Shown piece by piece: positions 35,351-47,250 of a stretch of DNA of 64,000 bases. Source of the stretch: Stomoxys calcitrans (Eukaryota; Arthropoda; Insecta; Diptera; Muscidae); the NCBI RefSeq assembly GCF_963082655.1, contig NC_081553.1, forward strand, positions 38,905,445 to 38,969,444, in the 5' to 3' direction. The position numbers and the translations under genes were made by a program. A model generated the notes under the pieces. That model worked only from the letters and a program-made list of their open reading frames with translations, ran no database searches and had not been told where the DNA came from. Numbering within the stretch: the stretch's first letter is position 1; the number at the start of each line of letters is the position of its first letter.

Positions 35351-36277
35351 TAGGAAATTACATTCTTCTTACGATTTCGTTTAAAAATTAATATTTTAAA
35401 CTTATTTAATACCAATATTTAAATTGGCGTGTACTACCCCATATTGGCAATCCCTTATATGTCTTGTACTAACAAGGACATTTTGGTCAGGTTTTGCCCA
35501 TTTGTATTTTGTATTATTGAATTTTTCTACAATGCTAGAAAACATTTTATATGTTCTACATACACATGTATGTACTCACACACACACACACACACACACT
35601 CACATATATCCAAACAAATAATGTTTTGAAATTGCAAAAATTTCAACACAAATATATCCTTGGTCTATTGTCTGAGGGTTGGACAATCTCAATACAATCC
35701 AGATGTATGTAAAACACATGCATTCACATATAAACATCAAACCATACCTTTTGTGTATTATATTCTACATGATGATGATGATGATGATGAGAATGCATTT
35801 TCTTGTTATCCTTTTTAAGCTTGCCCATATATAATATATGTGCTATGTATATATGGTAAAAAGAAATATTTCCAATATCTATCTGTCTGTCCATCCATAT
35901 ATTTGCCATTTGTAAAGATAGTTTATCCTTATTCATGGTATGCTAGCTGTATGTCTAGGTGTCAGTACTTTTAGGGAATGCTCCACCTTTTGTATGTCTC
36001 CATGTCTAGGTTTACTTTGGCTGATGGTGTGGCTGTCCATCATTTTGTGTTGTGCGGTGTGTGTGTTTTTTTTTGTCTTGTTGCTGCCCATATATGCAAA
36101 CAAAACACTCCCTCTAAGGGCATATTAACATATTGCAATAGAAAATATGAGAGATTAGAAGAATGTAAGGGGAGGAAAAATGAAAAAATTTAAAAAAAAT
36201 TGCTATGGATTTAAAATATTACGATAGACATTAAAACAAAGAAAACAATCGTTGCATATAATAAAATAAGAACAAAT
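35351..36277 (+). other. hth: hth intron with small microsatellites
   Basis: A CA run lies at about 35577-35602 and an ATG/GAT run at about 35770-35790. No gene recognised. Confidence 0.55.
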
Positions 36278-37824
36278 AACAGCGGGATAAGTTCGCCTGA
36301 GACGAATCTTGGGAGCCCACCAATATGGATTCTGCTCAAAATTTATACAAAAGAAATGTCGTTGAAGGACATAATTTTATTCCACGTACCGAACTTATGT
36401 CAAACCAGCAACTACAAAAGCTTCTACGAACCGAGCAAGGATCATAGAGAGAACGGTTTATGTGGGAGCTATATCAGCTTATAGACTGATTGAATTGTAC
36501 AAGGCATAGATGTTGGAAGTCATAGCAGAAGACAACATGGAACATTTCAGCCCAATTTAGCAAAATTGTGGCTACTACATCTTTAAAAGGCCATATCGGG
36601 TGAAAGATATACATGGGAGCTATATCTAAATCTGATCCGATTATGGTAAAATTTTGCACACGTATTGGGTCGTCACAAAAAGCACTTCGTACCAAATTTT
36701 GTAAAGATCGGACCGAAATTGTGCCTTCTACAGCCGTTATAGGTCAAATCGGACGAAAGTTATATATAAGAGCTATATCTAAATCTTAACCGATTTAGAT
36801 GAAATTTTGCATACGTATTGGGACGTTACAAAAAGCACTTCGTGCCAAATTTTGTAAAGATTGGAACAAAATTGTGCTTTCTACAGCCTTTAAAGGTGAA
36901 ATCGGACGAAAGTAATATATGGGAGCTATATATAAATCTGACCCGATTATGATGAAATTTTTCACACATATTGGGACGTCACAAAAAGCACTTCGTGGCA
37001 AATTTTGTAAAGATCGGACCAAAATTGTGCCGTCTACAGCTTTTATAGGTCAAATCGGACGAAATATATATATGGGAGCTATATCTAAATCTAGACCGAT
37101 TTCAATAAATTTTTTCAAGCATTTTGGGTCGTTAATAAAAACACTTCGTGCCAAATTTTGTAAAGATCGGACCGAAATTGTGCCTTCTACAGCCTTTATA
37201 GGTCAAATCGGACGAAAGTTATATATGAGAGCTATATCTAAATCTGAACCGATTTAGATGAAATTTTGCACACATATTGGAACGTCATACAAAACATTTC
37301 ATGCTAAATTTCGTAGAGATCTTACTAAAATTGCGGCTCCTACAGCTTTAAAAGGGCATATCGGATGAAAGATATATATGGGAGCTATATCTAAATCTGG
37401 ACCGATTTCAATAAAATTTTGCAAGCATTTTGGGTGGTTAAAAAAAACACTTCGTGCCAAATTTTGTAAGGATCGGACCAATATTGTGGCTTCTACAGCT
37501 TTAAAAGGGCGCATCGGATGAAAGATATATATGGGAGCTATATCTAAATCTGGAACGATTTATTTCAAAATCAATAGCGTTCGTGCTTGGACCAAAAAAG
37601 ACACTTATGCAAAGTTTTGTGAAAATCGGACAACAAATGCGACCTGTACCTTGCTTACAAGAATACATGGACAGACAGACGGACATAGCTAAATCGAATC
37701 CGGAAGTGATTCTAAGCCGATCCGTATACTTATCGATGGGTCTAGCTCTTCTCCTTCTTAGCGTTGCAAACACATGCACAAATCTATAATACCCTATACC
37801 ACCATGGTGGTGCAGGGTATAAAA
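36278..37824 (-). mobile_element. DINE-like element, family C, about 1.5 kb
   Basis: The left end has a decayed 3' hairpin (AAGTTCGCCTGAGACGAATC). Tandem units carry GGGAGCTATATCTAAATCTG and CGTGCCAAATTTTGTAAAG at roughly 150-bp intervals. On the right are GACAGACAGACGGACATAGC, the 5' block (GAAGTGATTCTAAGCCGATC) and the terminal palindrome TACCACCATGGTGGT with GCAGGGTATAAAA. It is the same family as 1600-3422 but more diverged in the units. Confidence 0.8.
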
Positions 37825-38038
37825 ATGGTCCAGATGGGAACAAATTCGGGTATAGCTGCCACATAGACCGGCCTGCCGATTTTGGATGTTAGGCCTATAA
37901 CAGGCGCATTTAATACCCGACTTCGCTGAAATTTGGAACAGGGAATTGTATCAAAACTACCAACAACTGTCCCGAATATGATCCAGAGTAGGCTACATTT
38001 AGATATGGGTGGCGGTGGTCTCTATGCGCTACGGTGAA
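37825..38038 (+). mobile_element. DINE-like fragment, family B units
   Basis: GGGTATAGCTGCCACATAGA, CCTATAACAGGCGCATTTAA and TTCGCTGAAATTTGGAACAG match family B internal units. The fragment is cut by the SINE that begins at 38039. Confidence 0.65.
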
Positions 38039-38337
38039 GGCCACCATAGCGCAGAGCTTAGCATGTCCGTCTATGACGCTTAACGTCTGGGTTCAAATCC
38101 TAGCGAGACCATCATAAAATGTTTAGCGGTTGTTATCCCTACTTATGCTGGCAACATTTGCGAGGTACTATGCCGTGTAAAGACTTCTCCTCAAAAGAGG
38201 TGTCAATTTGCGGCACGCCATTCGGACTCGGCTATATAAAGGAGGCCCTCTTAGCATAGAGCTTAAAACTTGAATCGGACTGCACTCATTGATATGTGAG
38301 AAGTTTGTCCCTGCTCATGGGTAAAATTTGCATTTGC
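38039..38337 (+). repeat. tRNA-derived SINE, second near-complete copy
   Basis: GCGCAGAGCTTAGCATGTCC forms the A-box half and GGTTCAAATCC a B box with one change. The body matches the copy at 26652 (GCGAGGTACTATGCCGTG, AGAGGTGTCAATTTGCGGCA, GGACTCGGCTATATAAAGGA, CATTGATATGTGAGAAGTTT). It sits within DINE-derived sequence. Confidence 0.85.
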
Positions 38338-39120
38338 CATATAGACCTATCTTTAGCTTCAAAGTCTAAAGCCCAAAAAGGAGCCATTTTGCTGATATTG
38401 ATTTTGGGTCTCGACTTCTTGAGCCAATAGAGGGCGCAATTCTTATGCGATTTGGCTGAGAAGTTTGGCCCTCTTCCTTAATGGAATGTTCATGGGCAAA
38501 TTTGCATTTGCCATAGAGACCGATCTTCAGCTTTCAACGTCTAAAGCCCAGTAAAGGCGCCATTTTGCTGATATTGATTTTTGATCTTGACTTCTTGTCC
38601 CAATAGAGGGCGCAATTCTTATGCGATTTGGCAGAGAAGTTTGGCCCTCTTCCTTAATGGAATGTTCATGGGCAAAATTTGCATTTGCCATAGAGACCGA
38701 TCTTCAGTTTTAACGTCTTAAGCCCAGAAAAGGCGCCATTTGGCTGATATTAATCTTGGATCTTGACTTCTTGTGCCAATAGAGGGCGCAATTCCTCTTC
38801 CTTAATGGAATGCTCATGGGCCAATTTGCATTTGCCATAGAAACCGATCATCAGCTTTAACGTCTCAAGCCCAGAAAAGGCGCCATTTTGCTGATATTGA
38901 TCTTGGATCTTGACTTCTTGAGCCAATAGAGGGCGCAATTCTTATGCGATTTGGCAGAGAAGTTTGGCCCAGTTCCTTAATGGAATGTTCGTGGGCAAAA
39001 TTTGCATTTGCCATAGAGACCGATCTTCAGCTTTAAGGTCTAAATCCCAAAAAGGCGCCATTTTGCTGATATTGATTTTGGATCTTGACTTCTTGAGCCA
39101 ATAGAGGGCGCAATTCTTAT
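38338..39120 (+). repeat. Composite satellite: SINE tail joined to DINE unit, about four copies
   Basis: Each unit joins a SINE tail (GAGAAGTTTGGCCCTCTTCC, CTTAATGGAATGTTCATGGG, TTGCATTTGCCATAGAG) to DINE family A sequence (ACCGATCTTCAGCTTT, GCGCCATTTTGCTGATATTG, CTTGACTTCTTGAGCCAATA, GAGGGCGCAATTCTTATGCG). The anchor CTTAATGG occurs at 38477, 38653, 38801 and 38976, giving periods of 176, 148 and 175 bp. The third unit has lost GAGAAGTTTGGCCC. Confidence 0.85.
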
Positions 39121-39425
39121 GCGATTTGGCTGAAATTTTTTACAACGGCTTTTCCCATGATCTTCCACATACGTGTCAAATAGGATCTGAATCGATATAA
39201 AGCCGGTAACAGCTCCCATATAAACTGATCTTCCGATATTACTTCTTGAGCCTATGGGGCACAATTTGGCTGACATTTTGCACAATGACTTCTACTGTGG
39301 TCTTCAACATTCACTTTGTTTATGGTTCAAATCTGACTATAGCTTGCATAGCAACTCTTATCCATTATTCTTTACCGGGTAAAGAACTCGTCAAATGCGA
39401 TCCCGGCCAAACTTATTTCTCTCTT
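39121..39425 (+). mobile_element. DINE-like family A 3' part with decayed hairpin
   Basis: Family A unit sequence (GGCTGAAATTTTTTACAACG, ACAGCTCCCATATAAACTGA) continues to AAAGAACTCGTCAAATGCGA and a decayed hairpin region CCCGGCCAAACTTATTTC. It looks like the 3' end of the element into which the SINE inserted. Confidence 0.65.
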
Positions 39426-41758
39426 GCTGGTATTCTTTCACTTTTTCGATTTCATTCTTAACAAAATCTTTGTTCCTCCCTCAGCTGCCGGAAGTAGTGA
39501 CTAGTGACTCGTGCCTGGTTTCACTTTTCTCTTGCGTACAGCTTTAGGAAATCAATTGTGGTGATTTGTGGCTCTTGCAAAAAAAAAATGGAGAGTGCCA
39601 AAAAGGGGTTTAACAAACACAATGCCAAAGCGGCAGTTATTTAAGCGGTAATTAAAACTAACTTCCTTTTTGTGTGTGAATCCTATTGAAATGCAGAAGA
39701 AACAGGATATGTGGAAAAATGTGATCCTTGAAAGGGGTATGTCAATCAAAATGTTGACAAGGTATTCATAGAGGCCATGGCGTGGGTGTTTAAAAGCAGC
39801 TGAACGATATTTAAATATGAGAAAAAAACCAAATCCTTAAAGTTTAGTTAAAACAATTTTGTTGAATTCGGGTCTGTCCTTCCGTCGGTCAATCGATATT
39901 CTTCTAGTATGAAGATATTGGATAGATTTGGCATAGTTTCTTAACATGGTCTTAATAAGTAGTTGGAGTGGGTGTTTGAAGATAGATCGGAGTAAGGAAG
40001 AAAGCGAATAGCGATCTTTTAGAACAATCTCCCCTTTAGTCTACTGGAGTTTATGGTATGCCTCTACTTCATTGGATTTTTCTTTTCAACAAAACCAATT
40101 TTTTTTCCCCAATTTTTCCCAAAATTATTTACATTACCCTTTAGTTTTATCTTCTTTACACATGCACAAATACACTTTTTATTTCGATTAATCATAAAAT
40201 AAACATAGGCTACTGTATTTTTGGAAAAAATCAATAAGATTACAAACATATTTTGTTTGAAAGCCAAAAATTATAAGCGCCACATTGTTTAGATTACATA
40301 TGGATGGGTAAGGGGAGGGAGTTGGAAAATATTACAAAAGAGATTACAACTTATGATTAGATTGGAAACAACAGCAGGGGCTACCCTAAACGTATATGGT
40401 ATGCCAAAGTCCCTACACCTAATCAAGATGGGACTTAACACCATGATATTCGACAAAAAAAACCAATGGTGTTGTTTTAATAAATACCACCATGATCGAC
40501 GCCACATTCTTAGAGAAATGCTCTACAATACAAAAAAAAAAAACCCCCGATATCACTTCTTCTGGAGTAGAAGCTTGTGGCCCACAGATGGTTTGGACAG
40601 CAACCACACCATATTGGTGTCGTTGTAGGTTTGTGTGGCATCCCCTCCTTGTCCTCCTTTGCTCTTCGAAAACAAAACACACGCATAATTGTTGAGTGCT
40701 ATGCGATATGGTGCAATGATATTGCATTTCAAGTACTTCAATCGATATTTCTCTTTTTTAGCTGCAAACGAGCCGTGTATAATTTTTTTTTTAGTTTTTT
40801 TTTTAGTGTGGAATGGTGATGATTGTAAATAGATTTGTTTAGAATTGTTGTTATGATTCGATGATATGAAGCCGTGAGGCTTGCAATGTGCGTTGCAGGA
40901 AAAAAAAATACAAAAATCATAGTAATAACAACAATTATTGTTTACATACTGACGCCACTAAGGCGGCATGTAGACATGGATTTCGACAATGCGATATCGA
41001 AAAAGAATTTATGGGGGAGGTGGTTGTGGCAGCCGACCAAGCAGCCAAAAGACCAATGAGCCAACATTGTAAAAACCCCCCTCAAAAAAAAAAAAAAATC
41101 AAACTAAAGCCCCCAAATGAAAATATGTGCAATGTGCATACAAAATTCCCCTTTAGTATAGAAAAAAATATTAAATTTGTGTTGACTTCTATAGTAGATT
41201 GATCTAAAATAACTTAAGCAGACATTAAACATTTTCAAACATTGGCCCAGCCAGAAAACAAAATGAGGACATTTTAAGTACATTTACTGGCTTTCACTAA
41301 ACAGTAAAACAAAAAAAAAAAATACAGATAATGGGAAAGTATTAGATTACCCTGGACTTTTGACACAAGTGAAATGCTTACCTAATGGCGTTAAGAATTG
41401 TTGGTTCACCATCTCCCCTCCCCCCATAACAAAAAGATAATCATTTGTTTTGTTTCTATGTATGCCTTAATTTTTATTTAATTTATGTCCATATATAAAT
41501 GTTTTCGTTTTTTTTTTTTTAATAGAAATATCTTTTGTCTTAGATAAACCAACAAACTGTCAGTTGGTATAAATGATAGGCAAAAGCGTGTACAAAATAT
41601 TTGAAATTCATATGATTGATGAGACTTATGCCATATTTTGAGGGCTACTGTTTTTTTTTTTGGTTCAATATAAAAAAAATATGTTTACGTTTATTTTTAT
41701 CGCTATAAAATGTGTGACTTTTTTTAAATAATAATTTTTCGTATTTTTCTATTTTTAG
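39426..41758 (+). other. hth: hth intron end with 3' splice site
   Basis: No exon or mobile element recognised. The interval 40550-41070 is less AT-rich and has several overlapping open frames without motifs. The intron ends with TTTTTCTATTTTTAG (AG at 41757-41758) before the next hth exon. Confidence 0.6.
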
Positions 41759-41835
41759 CATCCCTACCCCTCCGAAGATCAGAAAAAACAATTGGCACAA
41801 GATACCGGCCTGACGATATTACAAGTTAATAATTG
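41759..41835 (+). CDS. hth: homothorax exon: TALE loop, helix 2 and start of helix 3
   Basis: This 77-nt exon encodes HPYPSEDQKKQLAQDTGLTI and LQVNNW. HPYPSEDQ contains the PYP three-residue loop extension that defines TALE homeodomains; the rest is helix 2, the turn and the beginning of recognition helix 3. It starts in phase 0 after the preceding ...HLT exon and ends two bases into the Trp codon, which the first base of the next exon completes. It has a canonical acceptor (ATTTTTAG) and donor (GTAAGTTC). The preceding intron is 22,693 bp and is enlarged mainly by repeats. The sequence is essentially that of other insect Hth proteins. Confidence 0.97.
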
Positions 41836-42330
41836 GTAAGTTCAAAACCAAAAAACATTACATGAATAAAATCCAATAAAAAAATCCTGAAGGTTCTTTA
41901 CAAAAATTAAATAATGATTATGAAGAAAAATTATACAATTTCAATATTTGAAAAAAAAAAAAACAAAATGTTGGGCCCCCGAACAGTCGTTATAGAAAAG
42001 AAGGGAAACAGATTATGGGGGGAAAAAAGCTAAGAAGAGGGCATAAAGATTACACAATATAAGATAATTCATAGTTTTTGAAGCGATTCTGTTTAAGGAT
42101 CTATTTATTAATCTACTGAGGTCACTCTTTATCCCTCTTATCCTTTTAATTCTGGTGAAAGTGGTCAATTCTAACAGTAGTAGAAGAAAGCATTTCATTA
42201 CTTATCATTTGCGAGATGGTAAAAAAACGCTTAATCGAAGCCTAAATGTATGCTTTAGAATAATTCCCATAAGAAAAAAACCATACAAGATAATGAGAAT
42301 CTTCGAAGAAAGAAATTTTTTTAACTCCCT

Positions 42331-42500
42331 GGTAGCCGTGGTTCCCCACAAAGCAGAGGTTTTAACGTCTATCTATAATGCTGAAAGCCTGTGTTCGAAT
42401 TCAGCAAGAACATCAGGTAAAATTTTTGTGGTAGATATCCCCTAACTAATGATGGCCTATGTTGGAAGGCCTTTAGGAATGTTCGTGGGTAAATTTGCAT
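42331..42500 (+). repeat. Diverged tRNA-derived SINE fragment
   Basis: GGTAGCCGTGGTTCCCCACA and CTGTGTTCGAATTCAGCAAG (B-box-like TGTTCGAATTC) are followed by AGAACATCAGGTAAAATTTT and a GGAATGTTCGTGGGTAAATT tail. The tail and the ACATCAG segment resemble the 26652 SINE, but the head differs, so it may be a sister family. Confidence 0.65.
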
Positions 42501-42519
42501 AGCCGATTTGTTGAAGGGA

Positions 42520-44010
42520 TTATAAAATTATTTATTTTTATTTTTTATTAAGAAAATGACACAAAACCTAAAAGTATGCTATGATTTTTCTTTAATAAAA
42601 AACTAAATTCGTAACGAATTGTCCCTTTTTCGCTTTCTAAATGTTTTTCTTAGAGCCTTTTATGCTACAATCGTACTTTTTATAGTGATTGGAAAATTTT
42701 GGCAAAATTTCCCAAGCATAAAAAATAAACGTGTTAGTTAAAATCTAAATTTTTTGAAGGGAATTTTTTAAGGGATTTATTCAATCTTAGTTAAAATTTA
42801 AAACTTTTGAAAGGAAACCTATAATTTTCCTATCAAAGTAAAAAACAATACATTTTATTCTCTTATATTCCACTTGAAAATTATAACATCCCAAAAGTAT
42901 GTTTTTTTTTTTATTGAAAAGTGACGAAAAAAGAAAATTACCTGAAAGTATGCTCTAATTTTTTTGGAAATAAAAAACATAATTCTTAACGAACTAACTT
43001 TCTTAGCCTTATGACTAAAGCCTTCTATGCCAAAACGTGTTTTTTATTCTAATAGGAAAATTTTAGTTAAATTGTATAAGCCTAAAAGTAAAATTGCAAA
43101 TTGCGAATTTTGGCCATGAACATTCCACCAAGGAACAGTGGAAAGTAGACTATAAAAATGTCATGTTAGTCAAAAATAAAATTTTTTTAAAAGAAAATTT
43201 TAGAAGTTTTTTTTTAGAAGAAATCATATTCTTATTGAATTTGCTCAAAGAAATATAGTTTCACCCTTTTCTCTTATTGTCAGCTAGAAAATGATTTATA
43301 CCCTAAAAGTATGCAATAAACTTAAAAAATGGAATTAAAATGTTTATAGGTAAAGATTAGGCTGCTTGTTGATCTTTAAGCTTCTTTTAAATCTTCATAT
43401 AATTTCAAAAAAATTATAGCAATAAAATTTCCTTAGCCTAAAAGAAGGCTTTAAAAATTAAATCTTATTTAAAATTTCTGACAGGAAACCTATGATTTTC
43501 CTATCAAATTTAAAACAAAAAGTACTATCCTATTTTTTACTACTGAAGTATATTAAAACCAACCAAAAGTATGTTTTTTTTTAATTAAAAAAGTAACCTA
43601 AAAAATTTCCTGAAAGTATGTCTATATTTTTGAAAACAAAAAACGAAATTCTTCACGAATTACCTATTTTTTAGCTTTCTAGGTCTTATTATTGGAGCCT
43701 TCTATGGTACCAATCAGAAAGAGAGAAACCATTTTCTCATCAAAAAAATATAGTTTACACGCTATTCACTTATTAATGGCTAGAAAGTTATTCAAAACCC
43801 AAAAGTATGCAATAAAGTTTTAAAAATTTGTATAAAAATTTTTATATGTAAAAATCAGGTTGTTTGTTGATCTTTAACCTTTTTTTATATCGTTCTACTT
43901 TAAATTCCTGCATAAAATTTTGAAAAATTTATTGTAATAAAATTTCCTTAGCCTGAAGGTAGGCTTTAAAAATTAAATCTAAGTTAAATCTAAGTTTTTA
44001 AATCCTATTC
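42520..44010. repeat. Tandemly duplicated AT-rich block, unit about 0.5-0.67 kb
   Basis: Ordered pairs of similar segments occur. GAAACCTATAATTTTCCTAT near 42813 matches GAAACCTATGATTTTCCTAT near 43484. CCAAAAGTATGTTTTTTTTT near 42892 matches the one near 43562. AAAGTATGCAATAAA near 43305 matches the one near 43800. Motifs CTAAAAGTATGC and AATTCTTAACGAATT recur throughout. It looks like an old, partly deleted tandem duplication. Confidence 0.65.
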
Positions 44011-45892
44011 TCTTGTGTTTATACAAAATTACAGGTTTTAAATGAGTCCATACAATTTTTTTAACTTCTAAGCAAAAATTGAGGCATTTGCCAGCCATTA
44101 ATTGAAATGTTTGCCAATTTTTAAGCATTTATTTGAATTTTTGCTTTAAACTTTTTTCATTTCAAAGCAGCAGGAAATGTTTGCTATTTTAGCAAAAAAC
44201 TACAGCTGCCTTATTTTTAGCAGACTTTCTGCTGTTGCTGCAAACATTTTAACTTTTTTGATTTACAAATTTCTTTGATCTTAGTTACTGGCTGATTTAA
44301 TATTCCAATGCCATCTCTTACATTCTATCTTGGTTTGCTGCAAAATTATTCATTACATCCTTCAGATATCTTTCTTAAAAAAGAAATCTTCCACACCCTA
44401 AAAATATGCTTTAAAATTTAAATTTTTCAACAAATTATGCCTTGGAAGGACTACTTTTTTTTTTTTTTTTTTTTAATTTCTTCTAACTGGCCTTCGGAAA
44501 AAAATATTGAATGACCCTCGAAAGCAACAACTCTGCCAGCAATAACATTTGTCCGCAACAAAATAACAAGCAATCTTAGTGCATTAACCTCAATTTGTAG
44601 CCAAGAATAATAAGGTTGTTTTTTTTTCCTTCATATCTCTCGCTCTTTAACTTTGTTATGCTGCAAGAGAAGTGAAGAAAAAACAAATCGAAAATCCAAC
44701 ATCACAACAAACGCTTTGCCTTGCAACAATACCAGCAACAACCTTTAGTTACTACAAATAAGTGTTGTTTGTTTGCCAAGAAATTGTTAGTTCGAAAACC
44801 CCCCATCCTACTTGAAGGAAAAAAAAAAACATTATCTACCTATTCAAGAATCAAAGCTAATATCATGGAATAAGAACAGCAAAAAAAAAAAAATATTTTG
44901 TATTAAACATCAATGGTTGAAAATGGCTAAAAAAAAGAAAAAAATTGTAGCTCACAGAGACTCTGAATCGACGACCATGATTCTGTGGTTACAAAAACTA
45001 TAACAACCCCGGGGCAACATAAACGACTGACTCTCGAATAAGAACAAAATAATCACAAAAAACGAAATCAGGTTGTTTTTCTTTATACACCGGCAAAATT
45101 TTGTTGAGTCAATGGCGTGTTTGGTTTTTTTTCTGTGGCTGCTTAGCTTTGGCAGTTTGGGCCACGTTATGATTTTGTCAACCATCGTCATCATCATTTT
45201 CTTCTCATGCTTAGAGCTCAGAGAATACCGCCGCCGCCGCTGCTGTAGCTGCAGTTGATGCTGCTTTTTGCTTCGGTTGTTAGGTGGTTATTGGAAGGAG
45301 AAAAAAAAAACGCAACCAAGCAAAACAATCTACCAAAACCTACAACAAAAAAAAACATAACTATATATAAGTATATATTATATATACAATTGTCGGCATT
45401 TTAGACTTTTATCACAAATGCAATGTTATATTTACAAAAAAAAAGAAAAAATTCAATGCAGGATGAAAAACGAAATGCCTGGAAAAAAACCAACACATCA
45501 CAGAAAACTTATTATTTTTTATGGTTGTTGTTCTTAAGAACCGAAACTGACTGAAGTCTCAAGTCACAATGCGAGCAGCAGTTGCATTAGCTCCCCATTG
45601 CCATTGCCTACCCAGTTTACCATGATCTCTGGCGTATTATTATGAAGGCAAGGCAAGGCAAGGCAGGAAAAAAAATGAGATGTTATAAATCATATTATAA
45701 ATTATTTATGAAATAAACATTTATGGGATTATAAGCCTAATTATGATTTGTTAAAACCAAAGGATTGGATTTTCATACTACTTGAAAATCAATTTATGTT
45801 TTTGTGCTCTCTCTCTCCCCCTGTCTCTCATACACCTTTCGCTTCCTGGCATTCATTGTTATATTTATTTTCTTGTTTTTGTATCGTTACAG

Positions 45893-45951
45893 GTTCATTA
45901 ATGCGAGACGAAGAATTGTCCAGCCAATGATTGATCAATCAAACCGTGCAG
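45893..45951 (+). CDS. hth: homothorax exon: end of helix 3 and C-terminal arm of homeodomain
   Basis: This 59-nt exon completes the split Trp codon and then encodes FINARRRIVQPMIDQSNRA. Together with the previous exon it gives the diagnostic WFINARRR of recognition helix 3, including the invariant Asn and Arg that contact DNA and the small residue (Ile) at homeodomain position 50 typical of TALE proteins. The exon ends one base into the next codon (GCA G|GTAATT), so the following exon must start with two bases of that codon. Both candidate terminal exons (46161 and 49520) satisfy this phase. Confidence 0.96.
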
Positions 45952-46160
45952 GTAATTATACGTTTAATATTACATATATTATGTTGTATAGATAGACATC
46001 AAAGAAAAACGGATTAAAGGCTTTATATGAAGGAGCTTAATACGTTTCGATAATTGCCAATAAATCAGAAAGACTTAGAGAGGAATATTAATAAACATAT
46101 TTTTGGCAAAAAATTTACAACAAAGCCATATACATTAACTCTTTTCTTTTTAATTTCCAG
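45952..46160 (+). other. hth: Short hth intron (209 bp)
   Basis: Donor GTAATTAT and acceptor CTTTTTAATTTCCAG bound it. It is AT-rich with no other feature. It is by far the shortest intron in the window. Confidence 0.9.
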
Positions 46161-46321
46161 TCTATACCCCCCATGCTGGTCCCTCCGGTTATGGCCATGA
46201 TCCCATGGGCTATATGATGGACAGTCAGGCCCATATGATGCACCGCCCTCCTGGTGATCCTGGATTCCATCAAGCCTATCCCCACTATCCACATGCTGAA
46301 TACTATGGACAACATTTGTAA
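46161..46321 (+). CDS. hth: homothorax terminal coding exon: C-terminal tail
   Basis: This 161-nt exon finishes the protein: (V)YTPHAGPSGYGHDPMGYMM, then DSQAHMMHRPPGDPGFHQAY and PHYPHAEYYGQHL, ending at TAA 46319-46321. It is a Met/His/Pro/Tyr-rich tail without a fold, as in Drosophila Hth. It joins the 45893 exon in phase (G|TC gives Val). The four exons in this window contribute 446 nt of coding sequence without a frameshift or internal stop. The short open frames on the opposite strand across this exon are shadows. Confidence 0.96.
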
Positions 46322-47250
46322 TCAAGTTTAGCCCAATAAATCTCAACATTAAAATATAGGACAAAACTAAATGAATACAACATCAACAACAACAACAAAG
46401 GATTAGGCATAACCTGTTCCATATGAACCCAAACCTTCCTCCAATCCAAAATTCTAAGAAAGAAAGTGCAACATGAGGAAAACTCTTCCCCATAACCTAA
46501 CCTCAAAGTTATAAAATACTTTAGCCGTTGGAAGAGTTTATGGAAAATATGCACCAAAAAAAAAAAAACAAAAACAAAAACATGAAATACCTACAAGAAG
46601 AAGAAGAAGCCTTTTCTGTTTTGGAAAAAGGCAAACAAACCAAAATAATGAAGAAGATGAAGATGCATACAGTTGTATACAGTTTATAGAAAACAACTTC
46701 ACTCCCCCCCTTAAACAACTATTTTTGAAATTTTAAGGAAAATGTAGAAAATAGATTTAGGCAACATTTTCATTAAATAAAAAAAAAACGTGGAAGATGT
46801 TCCAGAATGCCCACACAGGATTTAAATTATAAACATCATCATCATCAATACAACACAACATTTTTCGAAGCATACCGGATATACGTAATCACCGTTATAA
46901 CAACTCATACTTACTCAGCTTTAAATTAACAAACAAACGGATATGGATTTAAAACTTTAAGAATTTCCTTTTTATTTTCAACACGTTGGGGTTTTGCTAG
47001 AAGTAACGACACAGAGGTCTTTGAACAAAAACCGTAAACATTTTTGAGAAAAATATTTGAAGGCGAATAAGAAACACATGAAAAAGGTAAGGAAAAAAAA
47101 AGCAAAGAAGTTCTAAAATTTTTAATGCAAAAAAAAAAAAAATTTTGAGTAAAGAAAAAAAAACGATAGAGAAAAATGGAAAAATAAAATGAGGAAGAGA
47201 GAATAATAATAAAAAAAAATTGATATTACTTCTTAAACTTTGATTAAATT
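46322..47250 (+). other. hth: Probable hth 3' UTR (proximal)
   Basis: Directly after the stop codon is A-rich, CAA-rich, repeat-poor sequence typical of fly 3' UTRs. Possible poly(A) signals AATAAA lie at about 46334, 46776 and 47183. At about 47220 the composition changes to a degenerate tandem array. The exact end cannot be seen. Confidence 0.55.

Larger units (their letters stand above)
41836..45892 (+). other. hth: hth intron between the homeodomain exons (4.06 kb)
   Basis: It runs from donor GTAAGTTC to acceptor GTATCGTTACAG. It contains a SINE fragment (42331-42500), a duplicated AT-rich block (about 42520-44010) and otherwise AT-rich sequence. I found no alternative exon. Short open frames, such as those near 44812-45258, lack motifs. 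Confidence 0.75.

Noticed and set aside
40353..41202. Cluster of overlapping frames in a less AT-rich part of the long intron
   Set aside because: Frames on both strands overlap, none has a known motif, and no splice sites in phase with hth were convincing.
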